Source: Microdochium bolleyi
Lineage: Eukaryota > Ascomycota > Sordariomycetes > Xylariales > Microdochiaceae
Assembly (NCBI GenBank): GCA_001566295.1
Contig: KQ964246.1
Span: forward strand, 1,736,001-1,800,000
Length of the DNA stretch: 64,000 nucleotides
Direction of reading: 5' to 3'
The position numbers and the translations under genes were made by a program. The notes under the pieces are model-generated. The model saw nothing but the letters and a program-made list of their open reading frames with translations. It was not told where the DNA came from and searched no databases. Shown here piece after piece: positions 1 to 10,519 of the stretch (positions within the stretch are counted from its first letter, which is position 1; every line of letters begins with the position of its first letter).

Positions 1-2120
1 AGCCCCTCCGCAAGCTGCAGGGCCGCTTCCTGCACATAACAGGTACAATTTCGAGTGTAACAATCAGCCTCTAGACAAAGATTGGCCGCAGCTGACCTCT
101 CTCGCCCATCCCAGATCTCCATCCAGATCCCTTCTACAAAGTTCATTCCTCCACAGAGGAGACGATCGCCTGCCACCGCGGCAATGGGCCAGCTGGCACG
201 TACGGCGCCGAGACCTCAGACTGCGACTCACCCTTTTCGCTTGTCAATGCGACACTCGACTGGGTCACCAAGAACATCAGAGATGACATCGACTTCGTGA
301 TATGGACGGGCGACTCCGCGCGCCACGACAGCGATGAGGAGACACCGCGACACAACAAGGAGATCCTCGAGACCAACCGCCAGATCGCCGACAGCTTCTC
401 GGCTGCCTTCTCCGACGAGCATGGCCTAACCATCCCCATCGTGCCGACCTTTGGCAACAACGATATCTACCCGCACAACATCCTCATGCCGGGGCCGAAC
501 GATGTGCTCCGCAGCTACACGGACATCTGGCGGGACTTCATCCCCGAGGCGCAGAGGCACTCTTTCGAGTTTGGAGGCTGGTTCTATGTCGAGGTCATCC
601 CAGGCAAGCTTGCAGTCTTCAGCCTGAACACGATGTATTTCTTCGACCGCAACGCCGGGATTGACGACTGCGCCAAGCCCAGCGAGCCGGGCTATAAACA
701 CTTTGACTGGCTGCGCATCCAGCTCCAGTTCCTGCGCAACCGCGGGATGAAGGCGATCTTGATGGGCCATGTCCCTCCCGCGAGGACAGCGAGCAAGCAG
801 TTGTGGGACGAGACATGCTGGCAAAAGTACACCTTGTGGCTGAAGCAGTACCGAGACGTGGTCGTCGGATCAGTCTATGGTCACATGAACATTGACCATT
901 TCCTGCTTCAGGACAGCAAAGATCTCGATTTTTCACTTCGTGAAGCTGGTGGTGGCAAACTGAGCAGTCGCCGCGAGCCGCTCGAGGATGACATGTCGAT
1001 AAACTCGGGGGCTGACTATCTCATCGACCTACGCAATTTATGGGCGCAGCTGCCGAAGCCCGCTGCCTTGAAGGCTTCTGTGGACACCCAAGGCAAGAAG
1101 AAAAAGAAGCACAAGAAGAACAAGCTTGGCGGGCCGTGGGCGGAGCGATACCAGCTGAGCCTTGTCAGCCCGAGCATCGTGCCAAATTACTTCCCAAGCA
1201 TTCGTGTTATTGAGTACAATATCACTGGCCTCGAAAATGCAGCTACCTGGGTTGATCACATGCGCGGCCAAAACGCTGACTCGTCCCTGACTGCAGCCGA
1301 CGACGCCGAGGTAGCAGTGCTAGGCGAGCAATTGCAAGAGGTGTTGGAACTGAGAGAGCTCTCTGACGGCACAGTTGATGTCGAAGGAAAGAAGAAGAAG
1401 AAAAAGAAGAAGCCCAAGCAGCCGAGCTTCGTTGTTCCCGAGCCGCCTTCAAAGTCAGCAGGGCCAGGGCCAGCTTACTCGCCACAGCCGCTGACCTTTA
1501 CTGGATTCACTCAGTACTACGCCAACTTGACTCGCATCAACAATGATATTGCGCCTAGCGACCACGACGAGGTGCGGGAGGATGAAGCGGACATTGATCT
1601 GTCGAGATGGAATCCAGGAAAACATCACGGCAAGAAGCCCAAGCACGACAAGCCTTCGCCAAACGAGTTCGCCTATGAGGTCGAATACGACACCTTCAAC
1701 GATAAGATCTACAAGCTCAAGGATCTGACTGTCCGCAGCTTTGTCGAGCTCGCCCATACTATCGGGCAGGCGTCCGCGAAAGCGAAAGCTGGTGCGCGTG
1801 GCATGGACGATGAGGATGATGACTACGAAGAAGATAGCGAGGGAGACGACTCGGACTTTGACTATGATGAGGACGAGGCTGAGGATGACGAAGATGACGA
1901 AGATGACGAAGATGACGAAGATGAGGACGGGGCGGGTGAGGAGGAAGATGAGGAAGATGAGGATGGCCAAGTCGAATCAAATACGGCCGGCAAGAAAGGC
2001 AAGAAAGGGAAAGGGAAGAAGGGCAAGAAGAAGAAGGCCCGTAAAGTCTGGCTGCACTTTGCGAAACACGCATTTGTGAGCACGAGGAGTGTCAAGGAGC
2101 TCAAGGGCATTGATAAGTAG
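1..2120 (+). CDS. PPN1: Endopolyphosphatase, 5'-truncated by window edge
   Basis: This is the C-terminal part of the vacuolar endopolyphosphatase, a calcineurin-like metallophosphoesterase that cuts inorganic polyphosphate internally. I read two exons, 1..42 and 115..2120. Splicing joins ...RFLHIT to DLHPDPFYK, and the reading frame extends upstream of the first in-frame ATG at 297. Visible family features are the DLHPDP metal-site segment, WTGDSARHD, the GNND-type block (FGNNDIYPHN), GHVPPA and the YGHMNIDHF histidine motif. The C-terminal third is low complexity: two lysine runs (near 1099 and 1390) and a long Asp/Glu tract (about 1805-1965) that includes a 9-nt tandem repeat, then a basic tail. 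Family members carry an N-terminal membrane segment, which lies outside the window here. It ends 150 bp from the convergent TPA1 stop. The enzyme family call is secure; the role of the acidic/lysine tail is unknown. Confidence 0.93.
1884..1919 (+). repeat. Four tandem copies of a 9-nt unit in PPN1
   Basis: The unit GATGACGAA is repeated four times exactly and in frame, coding Asp-Asp-Glu. It sits inside the acidic tail of the endopolyphosphatase and is a likely length-variable site, since any gain or loss keeps the frame. Confidence 0.9.
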
Positions 2121-2270
2121 AATGCGACTAGGTAGACGAGCGAGCGAGCATTTGCTGCATATTTCGAAGACTTTTGGATATGTTCACGATATCGTTTCCC
2201 AGGATTCATGGGATTGTTCAACCTGTATTGATCGAGTGTTTCAATAAGACGTCTGGCTAATCTGCGTCAC

Positions 2271-4463
2271 TTAATCTGAGAAGCCCTCCCACTCAGCACC
2301 GTCCTCGCTCCCGCTTTCCTCCTCATCCTCATCATCACTCTCGTCCTCATCGTCCTCATCGTCGTCCTCGTCCTGCTCCTCGACCTCGAACGTCCCCGCG
2401 ACGTCCCACCGGTCCCCAGGCGCCTTCCGACTCACGTACTTGACAAACTTGAGGATTCCGCTGTCCCGCAGGACAATGGTCATCTTGTTCCAGCTCGCGG
2501 CCTGGAAGAAGAGGATGTTGTCACTGTCGTCGCTGCTCTTGTAGATGGCCGCGTCGTCGTCCCCTTCGTCGTCGCCGGCCATGAACACCTCGTGGCCGCC
2601 GACATCGGGCGTTTCCTCCTCCTCCTCCTCTGCGTCCTTGCTCGGCCGCGTGGACGCCTTGGACTTGCCGTCGCTAGTCTTTGTGGGCTTGCTGCTGCTG
2701 CTGCTGCTGCTACTGCTCTTCTTGCTGTTCTTCCTCTTCTGCTTCTTGGTATCTTCCTCTCCGTCTTCGTCTTGCTCTTCATCATCGTCGTCCTCGTCGT
2801 CGGCCTCGTCGCCCCACCCCAGCGTGGGCGTAAAGCCGAGGTTGAGCTCGAGCCTGGGCTTGCCCGCGTGGCCCGTCGCTAGGGTGTAGTCCTTGCCCCT
2901 CCGGAATCGGCGGGCCAGCAGGTCGTGGCTCTCGACCTTGCACCCCGTCGCGAGCTGCAGCCAGCGCCGGAACTGCGGGCTGGGCAGGAAGTCCTCGAGG
3001 AGCTCCCGGATCGGCGAGGGGGCCTGTGACTCGTCGCTCTTGCTCTTGCCCTTGCCCTTGCTCTTCGATTTGGAGTTCCCGGCGGCCGCCTTGCCGTTGG
3101 CCTTGCCACTCCCCTGTGCAGCCGAGGGTGTGTTTTGCAGGTACAGGTAGCGGTGCTTGTGCGGTGGCCTGGCGACCCTCCATGGTCCCGACTCCTCTAT
3201 CGCGGCGCTGTCCTCTGGGAGCGGCTGTCGGTCCTGCTCCGCCACGTATTCGCGCAGCCTGGCCGAGAACTTCCTGCCCAGCAGGTCGGGCAGGGTGATG
3301 CTAGAGTCTGCGCTGAAGACCTCGGAGACCTGTTCCAAGGTGTCGGGCGTGAGATATGTCGGCGCCATGTACTGCAGGAGGAACTCGAGATCCGCCTCGC
3401 TGAACTCATCGTCATCGTCATCCTCACCTCCGCCACTCGTGTTCTTCTTGCTCACGGGCACTGGCTGCGCGCGCGGCAGGTCGTACTGGTCGGGGTTGCC
3501 CTGGAGCTGCATGAGCCCGCTGTTCTTGAGCTGTTTCTCCTCGGCGCCCTTGACGTAGCCCGGCTCGCCCGGCTGCGGGATGTGGAACCAGCCGCTGATG
3601 GCCATGCGCACGCGGCCGCCCTGGGCCTCGAGCTGCTTTTTGGTCTCGGCGTGGTACACTTCCTCGACGTCGTGGAAGCTCTCGCCGGGCTGCACGGCGA
3701 AGAAGCTGAGCTGGTTCCACGCTGGCGGGATCACCTTGGCGACGTCGGGGGACGGGGTCTTGGCGACAACACCGTCCGCGCCGGTGCGGTCCGACACGGG
3801 GAACAGGCGCAGGGCGCCGCCCCACTCGGGCTGCCACGGGATGTCCGGGTCGACGAGGTAGAGGATGTAGCTGACGCGGCGGCTGCCGATGACGTCGTCG
3901 TGGCACAGCAGGAAGGAGCCCGGGGTATAGACGTTGATGGCCATGTCCGTCTTGGAGCCGCTCAGGTCGCCGCAGTGCGTGATGGCGGCGACATAGTCGC
4001 GGAAGGTCTGGGAGTAGAGAGCGTCGCGCAGGGCGAGCAGGGAGGGCAGCTTGGCGAGAGCGGCATCATCGAGGCCGTCGAGGTTGGCGAGGTCGCCGGA
4101 CTGGTGGATCTTGTAGATGTCGGTCTCCTTGGGCGTGAAGGAGACGTTCTCCTTGATCTCGGAGCGCACGGAGCGCAGTAGCTTGTCGTCTACGAGCTCG
4201 TGGATGACGGCGTGCTTGTAGGGGGCTGATTCGGAGTACTGGCTCGTGTAGCTATCGAGGACCTTCTGGTCGAAGAGGCCCTTGCGGAAGCGCTTCTTTG
4301 CTTCCGAGTCGCCAAGCGCTACGGCTGTTGTTGCAATCGGGTCAGCATTGTGTTGGTCGGCACCAATGGCTGGTGAGGGAGGCTGTGGCTGCTTACAAGA
4401 CTTTGACTTCTTCTTGGACAGCGCCTTGTGCGAGGCTGGTTGCGAATCGGCTTTGCGCTTCAT
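2271..4463 (-). CDS. TPA1: Prolyl 3,4-dihydroxylase of the Tpa1/Ofd1 family
   Basis: This is a 2-oxoglutarate/Fe(II) dioxygenase. Yeast Tpa1 and fission yeast Ofd1 hydroxylate a proline of ribosomal protein uS12, and Ofd1 also controls Sre1 stability in response to oxygen. The catalytic N-terminal double-stranded beta-helix shows LCHDD (the H-x-D iron ligands; His codon at 3902-3900), the distal histidine region GESFHDVEEVYH and an RMAISGWFH strand. The second, non-catalytic domain follows (PTYLTPDTLEQV, QLATGCKVESHDLLARRFR, FFQAASWNKMTIVLRDSG), split by Ser/Lys and acidic inserts, and the protein ends in a long acidic tail. I start at MKRKAD (4463) rather than an upstream ATG at 4574, because the basic KRK...KKKSK start is typical. 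A probable 72-nt intron (4325..4396: GTAAGC donor, GCTGAC branch, CAACAACAG acceptor) lies in frame near the N-terminus, so both spliced and unspliced forms are open (706 or 730 residues). Confidence 0.9.
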   Translation of the reverse strand: MKRKADSQPASHKALSKKKSKSCKQPQPPSPAIGADQHNADPIATTAVALGDSEAKKRFRKGLFDQKVLDSYTSQYSESAPYKHAVIHELVDDKLLRSVRSEIKENVSFTPKETDIYKIHQSGDLANLDGLDDAALAKLPSLLALRDALYSQTFRDYVAAITHCGDLSGSKTDMAINVYTPGSFLLCHDDVIGSRRVSYILYLVDPDIPWQPEWGGALRLFPVSDRTGADGVVAKTPSPDVAKVIPPAWNQLSFFAVQPGESFHDVEEVYHAETKKQLEAQGGRVRMAISGWFHIPQPGEPGYVKGAEEKQLKNSGLMQLQGNPDQYDLPRAQPVPVSKKNTSGGGEDDDDDEFSEADLEFLLQYMAPTYLTPDTLEQVSEVFSADSSITLPDLLGRKFSARLREYVAEQDRQPLPEDSAAIEESGPWRVARPPHKHRYLYLQNTPSAAQGSGKANGKAAAGNSKSKSKGKGKSKSDESQAPSPIRELLEDFLPSPQFRRWLQLATGCKVESHDLLARRFRRGKDYTLATGHAGKPRLELNLGFTPTLGWGDEADDEDDDDEEQDEDGEEDTKKQKRKNSKKSSSSSSSSSKPTKTSDGKSKASTRPSKDAEEEEEETPDVGGHEVFMAGDDEGDDDAAIYKSSDDSDNILFFQAASWNKMTIVLRDSGILKFVKYVSRKAPGDRWDVAGTFEVEEQDEDDDEDDEDESDDEDEEESGSEDGAEWEGFSD
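2690..2712. repeat. CTG/GCT trinucleotide run in TPA1
   Basis: A run of GCT repeats on the plus strand is read on the minus strand as AGC and encodes a polyserine stretch between the two Tpa1 domains. Confidence 0.85.
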
Positions 4464-5243
4464 CTTGGGTGTGATTGTGGTTGTGCTGCAAGAGACTGCT
4501 GTGTCTGTTCCGGGCAAGATGTGCGCAATATCACCAGCGCCCGACAGAAGCCTTTGCTCGCTATATGGGCGCAAAAGCTGTGTTATGTTGTATGGGCCGA
4601 CAATTGCTCTCGTACGATGAGGAAGTTCAAAACTTTTTTTTGGAGTCGCGATTGGTATTGTGACGAGGCGCGGAAGCTCCAGTGGGGCGGACAGGGGTCT
4701 TCATCAAAGTACAGTACACTTGGCATCGGGATCGGATGCCTGGCCTTGGTGCATCAAATGGATGAGCAACAGGAGTGTCAGAACTCCGTGTGAGTATGCT
4801 CGAGTCTCTGGCCAATGGCTGATCTGAATCGACCTTGATGCTGCCTGTTTCCGTCCTTGTCAGCTTGCTGTTGTTGTTGCTGTACCCTTGGACGATGCGG
4901 AGGCCGGAGATCGGACCAGGGTCGGAGTTGCATGACGGAACCTCCGCTGCGGGAGCGGGGCAGGCTAGCAGTCTTGAGGAAGCTCGGTACACCCGCGAGC
5001 AAGCATGGCAGCAAAGAGGGGCGATCGGGTATCAAAGGGTCAGGCGAGACGTTGTGTCGTGCCAGGCCTCCCCGTCGAGGGCCCAGGCGGTCCTCGTTGC
5101 TTGATAATCGAGGAACCGCGGGGCAGCCGCTCATTTGGGTACAAGTGCGAGGGCCACCTCGTCCATCTGCATGCTCTTGTGGCTGGCCTATCTCAAGCCC
5201 GACCGGTACTCTCTCCATATACTGAGCAGGATCCAACAATACA
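4464..5243. promoter_or_regulatory. Shared divergent upstream region, TPA1 and aminotransferase
   Basis: This is 780 bp between the start codons of two divergently transcribed genes. Open frames here (for example 4778..5296 on the minus strand) have a composition that does not look like protein, and I recognise no domain. No binding site can be assigned with confidence. Confidence 0.5.
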
Positions 5244-6639
5244 ATGGCCATATTGGATGTGACAGCCACGCGGGCCAAGTTCCCGGCCCTCGGCAACAGT
5301 GGCCAGGTCTACCTCGACAACGCTGGTGGCAGCCAGACGCTGCAACCCGTCATCGACTCGTGAGTGGACCTGGTGCTCGCAACCCGGCACAAGAACTGAG
5401 CTGACACCAAGTAAAGCGTTCGGGACTACCTCACAGCAACAAACGTCCAGCTCGGTGCCACCTACAACGTCTCCGAGCTGTCCACAAAGTCGTACGCCGA
5501 GGGCTTCCGTGCCGGTGCGGCGTACATCAACGCCTCCGAGGACGAGATCAACTTCGGCTCCTCGACCACGCAGCTGTTCCGCAACCTCTCATACGCCCTC
5601 GAGTTCGAGCAAGGGGACGACATTGTCGTCTCGAGCGTCGACCATGAGGCCAACATTGCGCCCTGGGTCGATCTCGCCCGCCGCCAGAAGCTCAACCTCA
5701 AGTGGTGGACCCCCGAGCCGTCACACAACCCGCGGCTCACGCCCGAGTCACTCCGCCCGTTGCTCACAGAGCGCACACGCCTCGTGACGTGCACGCACAC
5801 AAGCAACATCCTCGGCACTATCACTGACGTTGCCGCCATCGCCAAGCTGATCCACGGCGATGGCACGGAGAGCAGCAGCAGCCCGTGCCCGAAAGCCCTC
5901 TTGTGCGTCGACGCCGTGGCGTACGCCCCGCACCGGCAGGTCGACGTCAAGGCCCTGGGCGTCGACTTCTACGCCTTCTCCTGGTACAAGGTGTACGGCC
6001 CGCACATCGCCATGCTGTACGCGAGCGCGGGGAGCGGCGCGCTGGCCGGCGTCCGCAGCCTCGGCCACTTCTTCAACCCGCACGACACGCTCTCGCAGAA
6101 GCTCGGGCTGGCGGGCGCCAGCTACGAGCTCGTCCAGGCCGTGCCCAGGGTCGTCGAGTATCTTGCCGGGGGCCAGGAGGTCAACGTCGGGATGTGGGAC
6201 GGTGTCGTCAGCCAGGAGCACCAGCTCCAGAAGAAGTTCCTCGACTATTTTGCCAGCAGACCCGACGTCTTCACCGTGTACGGCGAGCCTTCGGACAATC
6301 CCAAGCTCAGGGTGCCCACCATCAGCTTTGGCGTGAAAGGGTGGGATGCCAAGGACTTTGTCGAGACGGCGGAGAAGGGCACCGAGTTTGGCTTCAGGTG
6401 GGGCCACTTCTACTCTAAGAGGCTTGTCGATGATGTCCTGCGGCTCGGGCCGAATGGAGTTGTGCGTGTGAGCATGGTTCACTACAACACGGGTAAGTCT
6501 CGACGCCAGGGTGTTTTATCTTTTTATGATTTTCCTTGTGTTTTTGAGAGCTTGAAAAAATGCTAACGCATGCATGTCCACAGTCGAAGAGGTCGAGGGA
6601 CTCATCGAGGTTCTGAACAAGACCATACAGAGCAAGTAG
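5244..6639 (+). CDS. PLP-dependent class V aminotransferase / cysteine desulfurase-like protein
   Basis: Three exons are supported (5244..5359, 5417..6492, 6584..6639), giving 415 residues. The fold is class V aminotransferase of the cysteine desulfurase/selenocysteine lyase-like group (VC1184-type). Landmarks are YLDNAGGSQ near the N-terminus, FGSSTTQLFRNLSYAL (phosphate-binding loop), SSVDHEAN, CTHTSNILGT, the CVDAVAYAPHRQVD Asp-containing block, and SWYKVYGPH, where Lys230 should bind pyridoxal phosphate as a Schiff base. The last intron has a textbook TGCTAACG branch site at 6561. The true substrate cannot be told from sequence; kynureninase and isopenicillin-N-epimerase relatives share this fold, and I see no Fe-S scaffold or carrier gene alongside. 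It runs convergently into RPE1 with 197 bp between stops. Confidence 0.88.
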
Positions 6640-6836
6640 ACTTGATCTTGCTTCAGCGTATGTATTGAGAGAGCCCGGCACAGAATGGCGATACTCGCAA
6701 CTTCTGTGGGGTGGGAAAGTCGGGGAACAAGCGCGACGGAGGCCATTCATTATCTCCACTCGAATACAGAATCCGACCAGTCTTATATACCAGAACAAAG
6801 GCCTTTTACACCTAAATGCTATAATGCCACAATGCC

Positions 6837-8012
6837 TTAGACCTTGGCTCTCTCCGTGCTCCGCTTGTTGACCGTATCTCTGAGCAGAGTAATGACCTCG
6901 GACGGGTCCTGGGCTCCAAACACCGCACTGCCAGCAACAATGACATTGGCGCCCGCGTCGGCAGCCTGGTCGATCGTGCCGGGTCCGAGGCCGCCATCGA
7001 CCTCAATGTTGAGCTCGGGATACCGCTCGCGCAGCGCCTGCACTTTGGGCAGCTCCGAGGCCATGAACTTCTGCCCGCCGAAGCCCGGCTCGACAGTCAT
7101 CACCAGGACCATCTGGATCGAGCATAGACTCGGTTAGCACGTGTCCGCAGGGCTTCGTTCGTACGTGGACACGGGGCGTTGCGGTCTGCAAGCACTCACA
7201 TCAGGTCTCTCCTTCTCGTCCGCGCTGTCCAGGAGCTCGTACAGCACCTCGGGGCCTGTCATGGGCTTGATCGCGATGCCGGCCAGCAGCCCTTGGTCGT
7301 GGATGTAGCGGATTAGCTCGCGCGGGTTGGTCTTGGCGTCCGACTTGCCCTCAGGGCTCTCGGCGGCGCTCGAGAAGGCGGCCTCGTAGTGGAAGCAGTA
7401 CAGGTCGCAGCCGGCCTTCTTGAACTCTTTCACCCACTTCTTGGGCTGTCGAGTTTCCCCGGCGGATTGGTATGTTAGCCATTGGTCTCTACGTGTGGAC
7501 ATGCATGGTTTTGCTCTCGGCCCCTTCGGTTTCTCGAACGTGATCCATGGTCCCCCTTGGGAGCTATTCTAGAGTCGGTCCCCGTTGCTTAGCATACCTC
7601 AGCGATCATCATGTGGCAATCGAACGTTCCACGACCGTACTTCTCCGTAGACTTCGGCTGAGCGACGTGTTTCCGAATCTTGGCAACGACTGGAGGGCCA
7701 AATGTGAGGTTGGGGACGAAGTGGCCGTCCCTGGTAGAAAACGTCAGCCTCGATCGTCGCATGTACATTCCCTCGTGGAGTTTGGGCTGGTCCACGGGCT
7801 CGGGCAGAACCCCGTGACAGGTCAAACCACGAGGTTGAGGATACACTGGCGTCCCGGATGCAAGTCATGACCATGATGGATCGTACTGCGACTTACATGA
7901 TATCTACATGGAGCCAGTCGGCACCCTGTTCGATGGTTTTCGCGCAGTCTGCACCGAGCTGGGCGAAGTCGGCCGAGAGGATCGACGGGGCAATGATCGC
8001 AGGGGGCGCCAT
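6837..8012 (-). CDS. RPE1: Ribulose-phosphate 3-epimerase
   Basis: This enzyme of the non-oxidative pentose phosphate pathway interconverts D-ribulose 5-phosphate and D-xylulose 5-phosphate in the cytosol. Four exons read 8012..7897, 7730..7598, 7445..7200 and 7112..6837, with all phases matching, for 256 residues. TIM-barrel landmarks are in order: APSILSADFAQLG, HVDIMDGHFVPNLTFGPP (catalytic Asp and metal His, split by intron 1), FDCHMM, FHYEA, MTVEPGFGGQKF (catalytic loop, start of exon 4) and EVDGGLGPGT (second catalytic Asp). It is slightly longer than bacterial Rpe because of an insert around EAAFSSAAESPEGKSDAK. The identification is very secure. Confidence 0.96.
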
Positions 8013-8633
8013 GGTTGTGTTTCGGTGTGCTGGCTACGGAGAGAGAATCTTCGACCTTTTTCGAGCTCAACAGGATGGCCGTAGATGTGATGAGTGTATT
8101 TCAGTGTTTCGAGGAGGTGAAATTGCAACGGGACGATATTCGAGGCACGACGTCACAGTTGTAGCTCCAGATAAAAGTCCGATAGCGATGGCGGGGCAGT
8201 GCGACTTGACGCGGAGCGCTTCTGATTCGTTGGCGATCCCAATGTCAACACTGGTGGGGGCGGGTCTCGAGATGCCTCGTAGCATCTTCCAGGTTCCAAG
8301 GTTATCTTGAGTACCTTAAGGTAAGAACAAGGTTAAGTTGATGTCTTCGTCGTTGAAAAAACATGGAAATAGTTCTTGCTTCGAGGTGTGGCAACTGGAT
8401 CTATATGCTGGAGTTGAAACAGTAATAGGCCTTGCATTAGAGTAGGGACACAGCACATATGGCTGCTTCCCAAACAACATCACATGTTGGCGATATCTTG
8501 TTGTTCTGATCTTGCCAATCTCAATTGTTCAGAGTACATGACCTGCGTTCCCTTTCCGAATGCCAGGAAATCTATTACAGGCAGACTCTTAAAATGTTCC
8601 AGATGCTCCAGTGCCCATGATAAAATAACTTTT
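8013..8633. promoter_or_regulatory. RPE1 upstream region with TACCTTAAGGTA palindrome
   Basis: About 620 bp between the RPE1 start and the eIF3d stop. No gene is visible. It holds a perfect 12-bp palindrome TACCTTAAGGTA at 8312..8323, about 300 bp upstream of the RPE1 start codon. Confidence 0.55.
8312..8323. repeat. TACCTTAAGGTA palindrome
   Basis: Perfect 12-bp palindrome upstream of RPE1, the same motif as at 13143, 13973, 15195 and 31510. Confidence 0.85.
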
Positions 8634-10519
8634 CTACTCGTCGGCGCCCTCTGCAGCGACACCAACGTCCTCTTCCTCGTCCTCGTCGTCGTCGAAGCTG
8701 CCCGCCGGGAGCTCGTACAGGCGCAGGATAGACTTGTTCGGGTCCTTGACGAGGATAAACTTGCCATCCTCGCGCTTAAGGACCATGTCGGCAATGGTAC
8801 GAACGATACCCCAGCCGTTGGCGAGGGACAGGTTCATCTGGTTGGCGAAATCCCTGGGCTTCCAGCCGATGACGCCCAGGATAACGTGCTTGTCGTTGGT
8901 TTTGGGGTTGACGCGAGAGACGAAACTGTATCCACATGTTAGTTTTGCACATACAGAGTGTGTTATGCATGATTACTTACCCAAGCTTCATGACATCTGC
9001 CTTGGCGAGAATGCTTTGCACCGTCCATCGAGCAAGCTTGACGCTGTTGTTCTTCATCTCAGTGGCAACGACAGCACCACGCTGGCTAGCAAGCTTGGTG
9101 CGCCAGTCAAGAGCACCGCCGCTACCCTGGGCCTTGTTGTCGAACTCGTTGAGCGCCTTGACGACCATAAACTGGTCCTCTCCGCTGAGGGCGTTCTTCT
9201 GAACGGCATCAAGCTCTGTCCGTACGACGAGGTACATTGGGTCCTCCTCGCTAGTAGACAGGTCGAATTTCCTGTACTTGTAGGCCTTGCTGGCCGGGGG
9301 CTCGGTCTCCTCGGCGGGGTTGTAGAAGGGGTTCTCGTGCTCCATCTCGACCTTGCTGCTATCACTCTCGACGACAACCTGGCTGGCAAAGTTGTGGTTG
9401 ATGTAGGTAGCCTCCTCAGCAAGCGCATTAGGCTGGTTGATGCCCTCCTTGTTTCCATCGACGGCCTCCATGGGCGCATCAGCGGCGTTCTCGTTGACTG
9501 TGACCATATCCAGCGCAGCATTGTCGCGCTTGTCCAGGAAGATCTTATCGCCCTGCTTCACAATGACCATATCCCAGGGGTAGACGGATCGCGTCGAGCA
9601 CATGAGCATGGACAGAATGCTGTCTGTGGCGAAGATGCTGGCCTCGTTCTTGTCGGCCAGTTCCTGAATGACAGGGTCGGACGATGTTGTGACATTGTAG
9701 AGCGCACGGTCGACAGCCTGCAGTTTCCGCTCGGCGGACTTGACGGGCTGCTTGTCGAATGAGCGGTCGTAGTAGTGGACGAAGCCATAGCTGTCGACAT
9801 CCTCACCCTCGTCGGCTTCAAGGTTGAGCTTGGATAGTCTGTTGAAGTCGATCTCCTCGAGGAGGTTCCAGTCGGCCTTGATGTTGATAGAAGCATCACG
9901 GTTCCGCTGGGGCTTGTCATAATCCTTCCAGCCGAAGCGGCGACCGCCACGGCCCTGGCCACCACGCCCGCCGCGGCTATCGTAGCCACCATATCCTTGT
10001 TGTCCACCTCTTCCACCGCGCTGCAGAGTCTGGCGACCACCACGAGTGGTAGCCGCACCGCCACGCTGGCCACGGCCACGGGCGGAGAAGACACCTCCAC
10101 GTCCAAAACGTGTCTTTGTGGGCTCTCTGCTGACGACCGAGAAGGAGTTCTCGTCTGCTTCGGTGACAGGAGCGACGAAGAGTCCGGCGCTACCAGCACC
10201 GTATATCTGCTGGTCTGATACATCACGAGAGTCAGTCTCAACCATGTAGTTGCCACGGCGGGGAGCCCTGCGTGAGAAGCGAGATCAAAGGGGATAGAAG
10301 TCGCATACCTCTGAAGTTGCGACCGTATTGCTGTCTGCCACCACGGCCGTCTCTGCCATCCTTTCCGTCGGTACCCCAGTCGGCCATGCGACCCAGCTTG
10401 TCGCCCTTGGAGAACGGCGCATATGGGACACCACCGATGGTGGTCTCGGTGACCGGGGCGGGGCCCCAGCCGTCGCCCTCGGGCAGGGCCGCAATGAGGT
10501 CGGCTAGTGATGACGGCAT
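8634..10519 (-). CDS. EIF3D: Eukaryotic translation initiation factor 3 subunit D
   Basis: eIF3d is the eIF3 subunit at the mRNA-exit side of the 40S ribosome, and in animals it can bind the 5' cap. Three exons (10519..10309, 10214..8981, 8925..8634) give 578 residues, the normal fungal length. The first intron must run from 10308 to 10215, so that RNFR joins DQQIYGAG; a nearer acceptor at 10268 breaks the frame. Visible features are an N-terminal WGP...PYAPFSKGDKLGRMADW motif, an Arg/Gly-rich stretch after residue about 100, the FGWKDYDKPQRNRD block, LSMLMCSTRSVYPWD, the MEHENPFYNPAEE segment, MKNNSVKLARWTVQSILA, and an acidic C-terminal tail. Fission yeast names it moe1. Confidence 0.97.

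Noticed and set aside
3135..4181. 348-codon frame on the plus strand inside TPA1
   Set aside because: It is the antisense shadow of the Tpa1 catalytic domain; codon bias of the minus-strand gene explains it.
4464..4574. Upstream ATG extending TPA1 by 37 codons
   Set aside because: The extension is not basic or family-like, and MKRKAD at 4463 is the better start; the extension is more likely 5' leader.
4778..5296. 172-codon minus-strand frame between TPA1 and the aminotransferase
   Set aside because: No domain, overlaps the start of the aminotransferase gene, and the composition looks random.
5748..6482. 244-codon minus-strand frame over the aminotransferase
   Set aside because: Antisense shadow of a well-supported gene.
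8734..9762. 342-codon frame on the plus strand
   Set aside because: Antisense shadow of eIF3d, whose minus-strand frame is certain.
10246..10268. Nearer acceptor for the first eIF3d intron
   Set aside because: Using the CAG that ends at 10268 leaves two bases over and shifts the frame. The acceptor ending at 10215 gives the family sequence RNFRDQQIYGAG.
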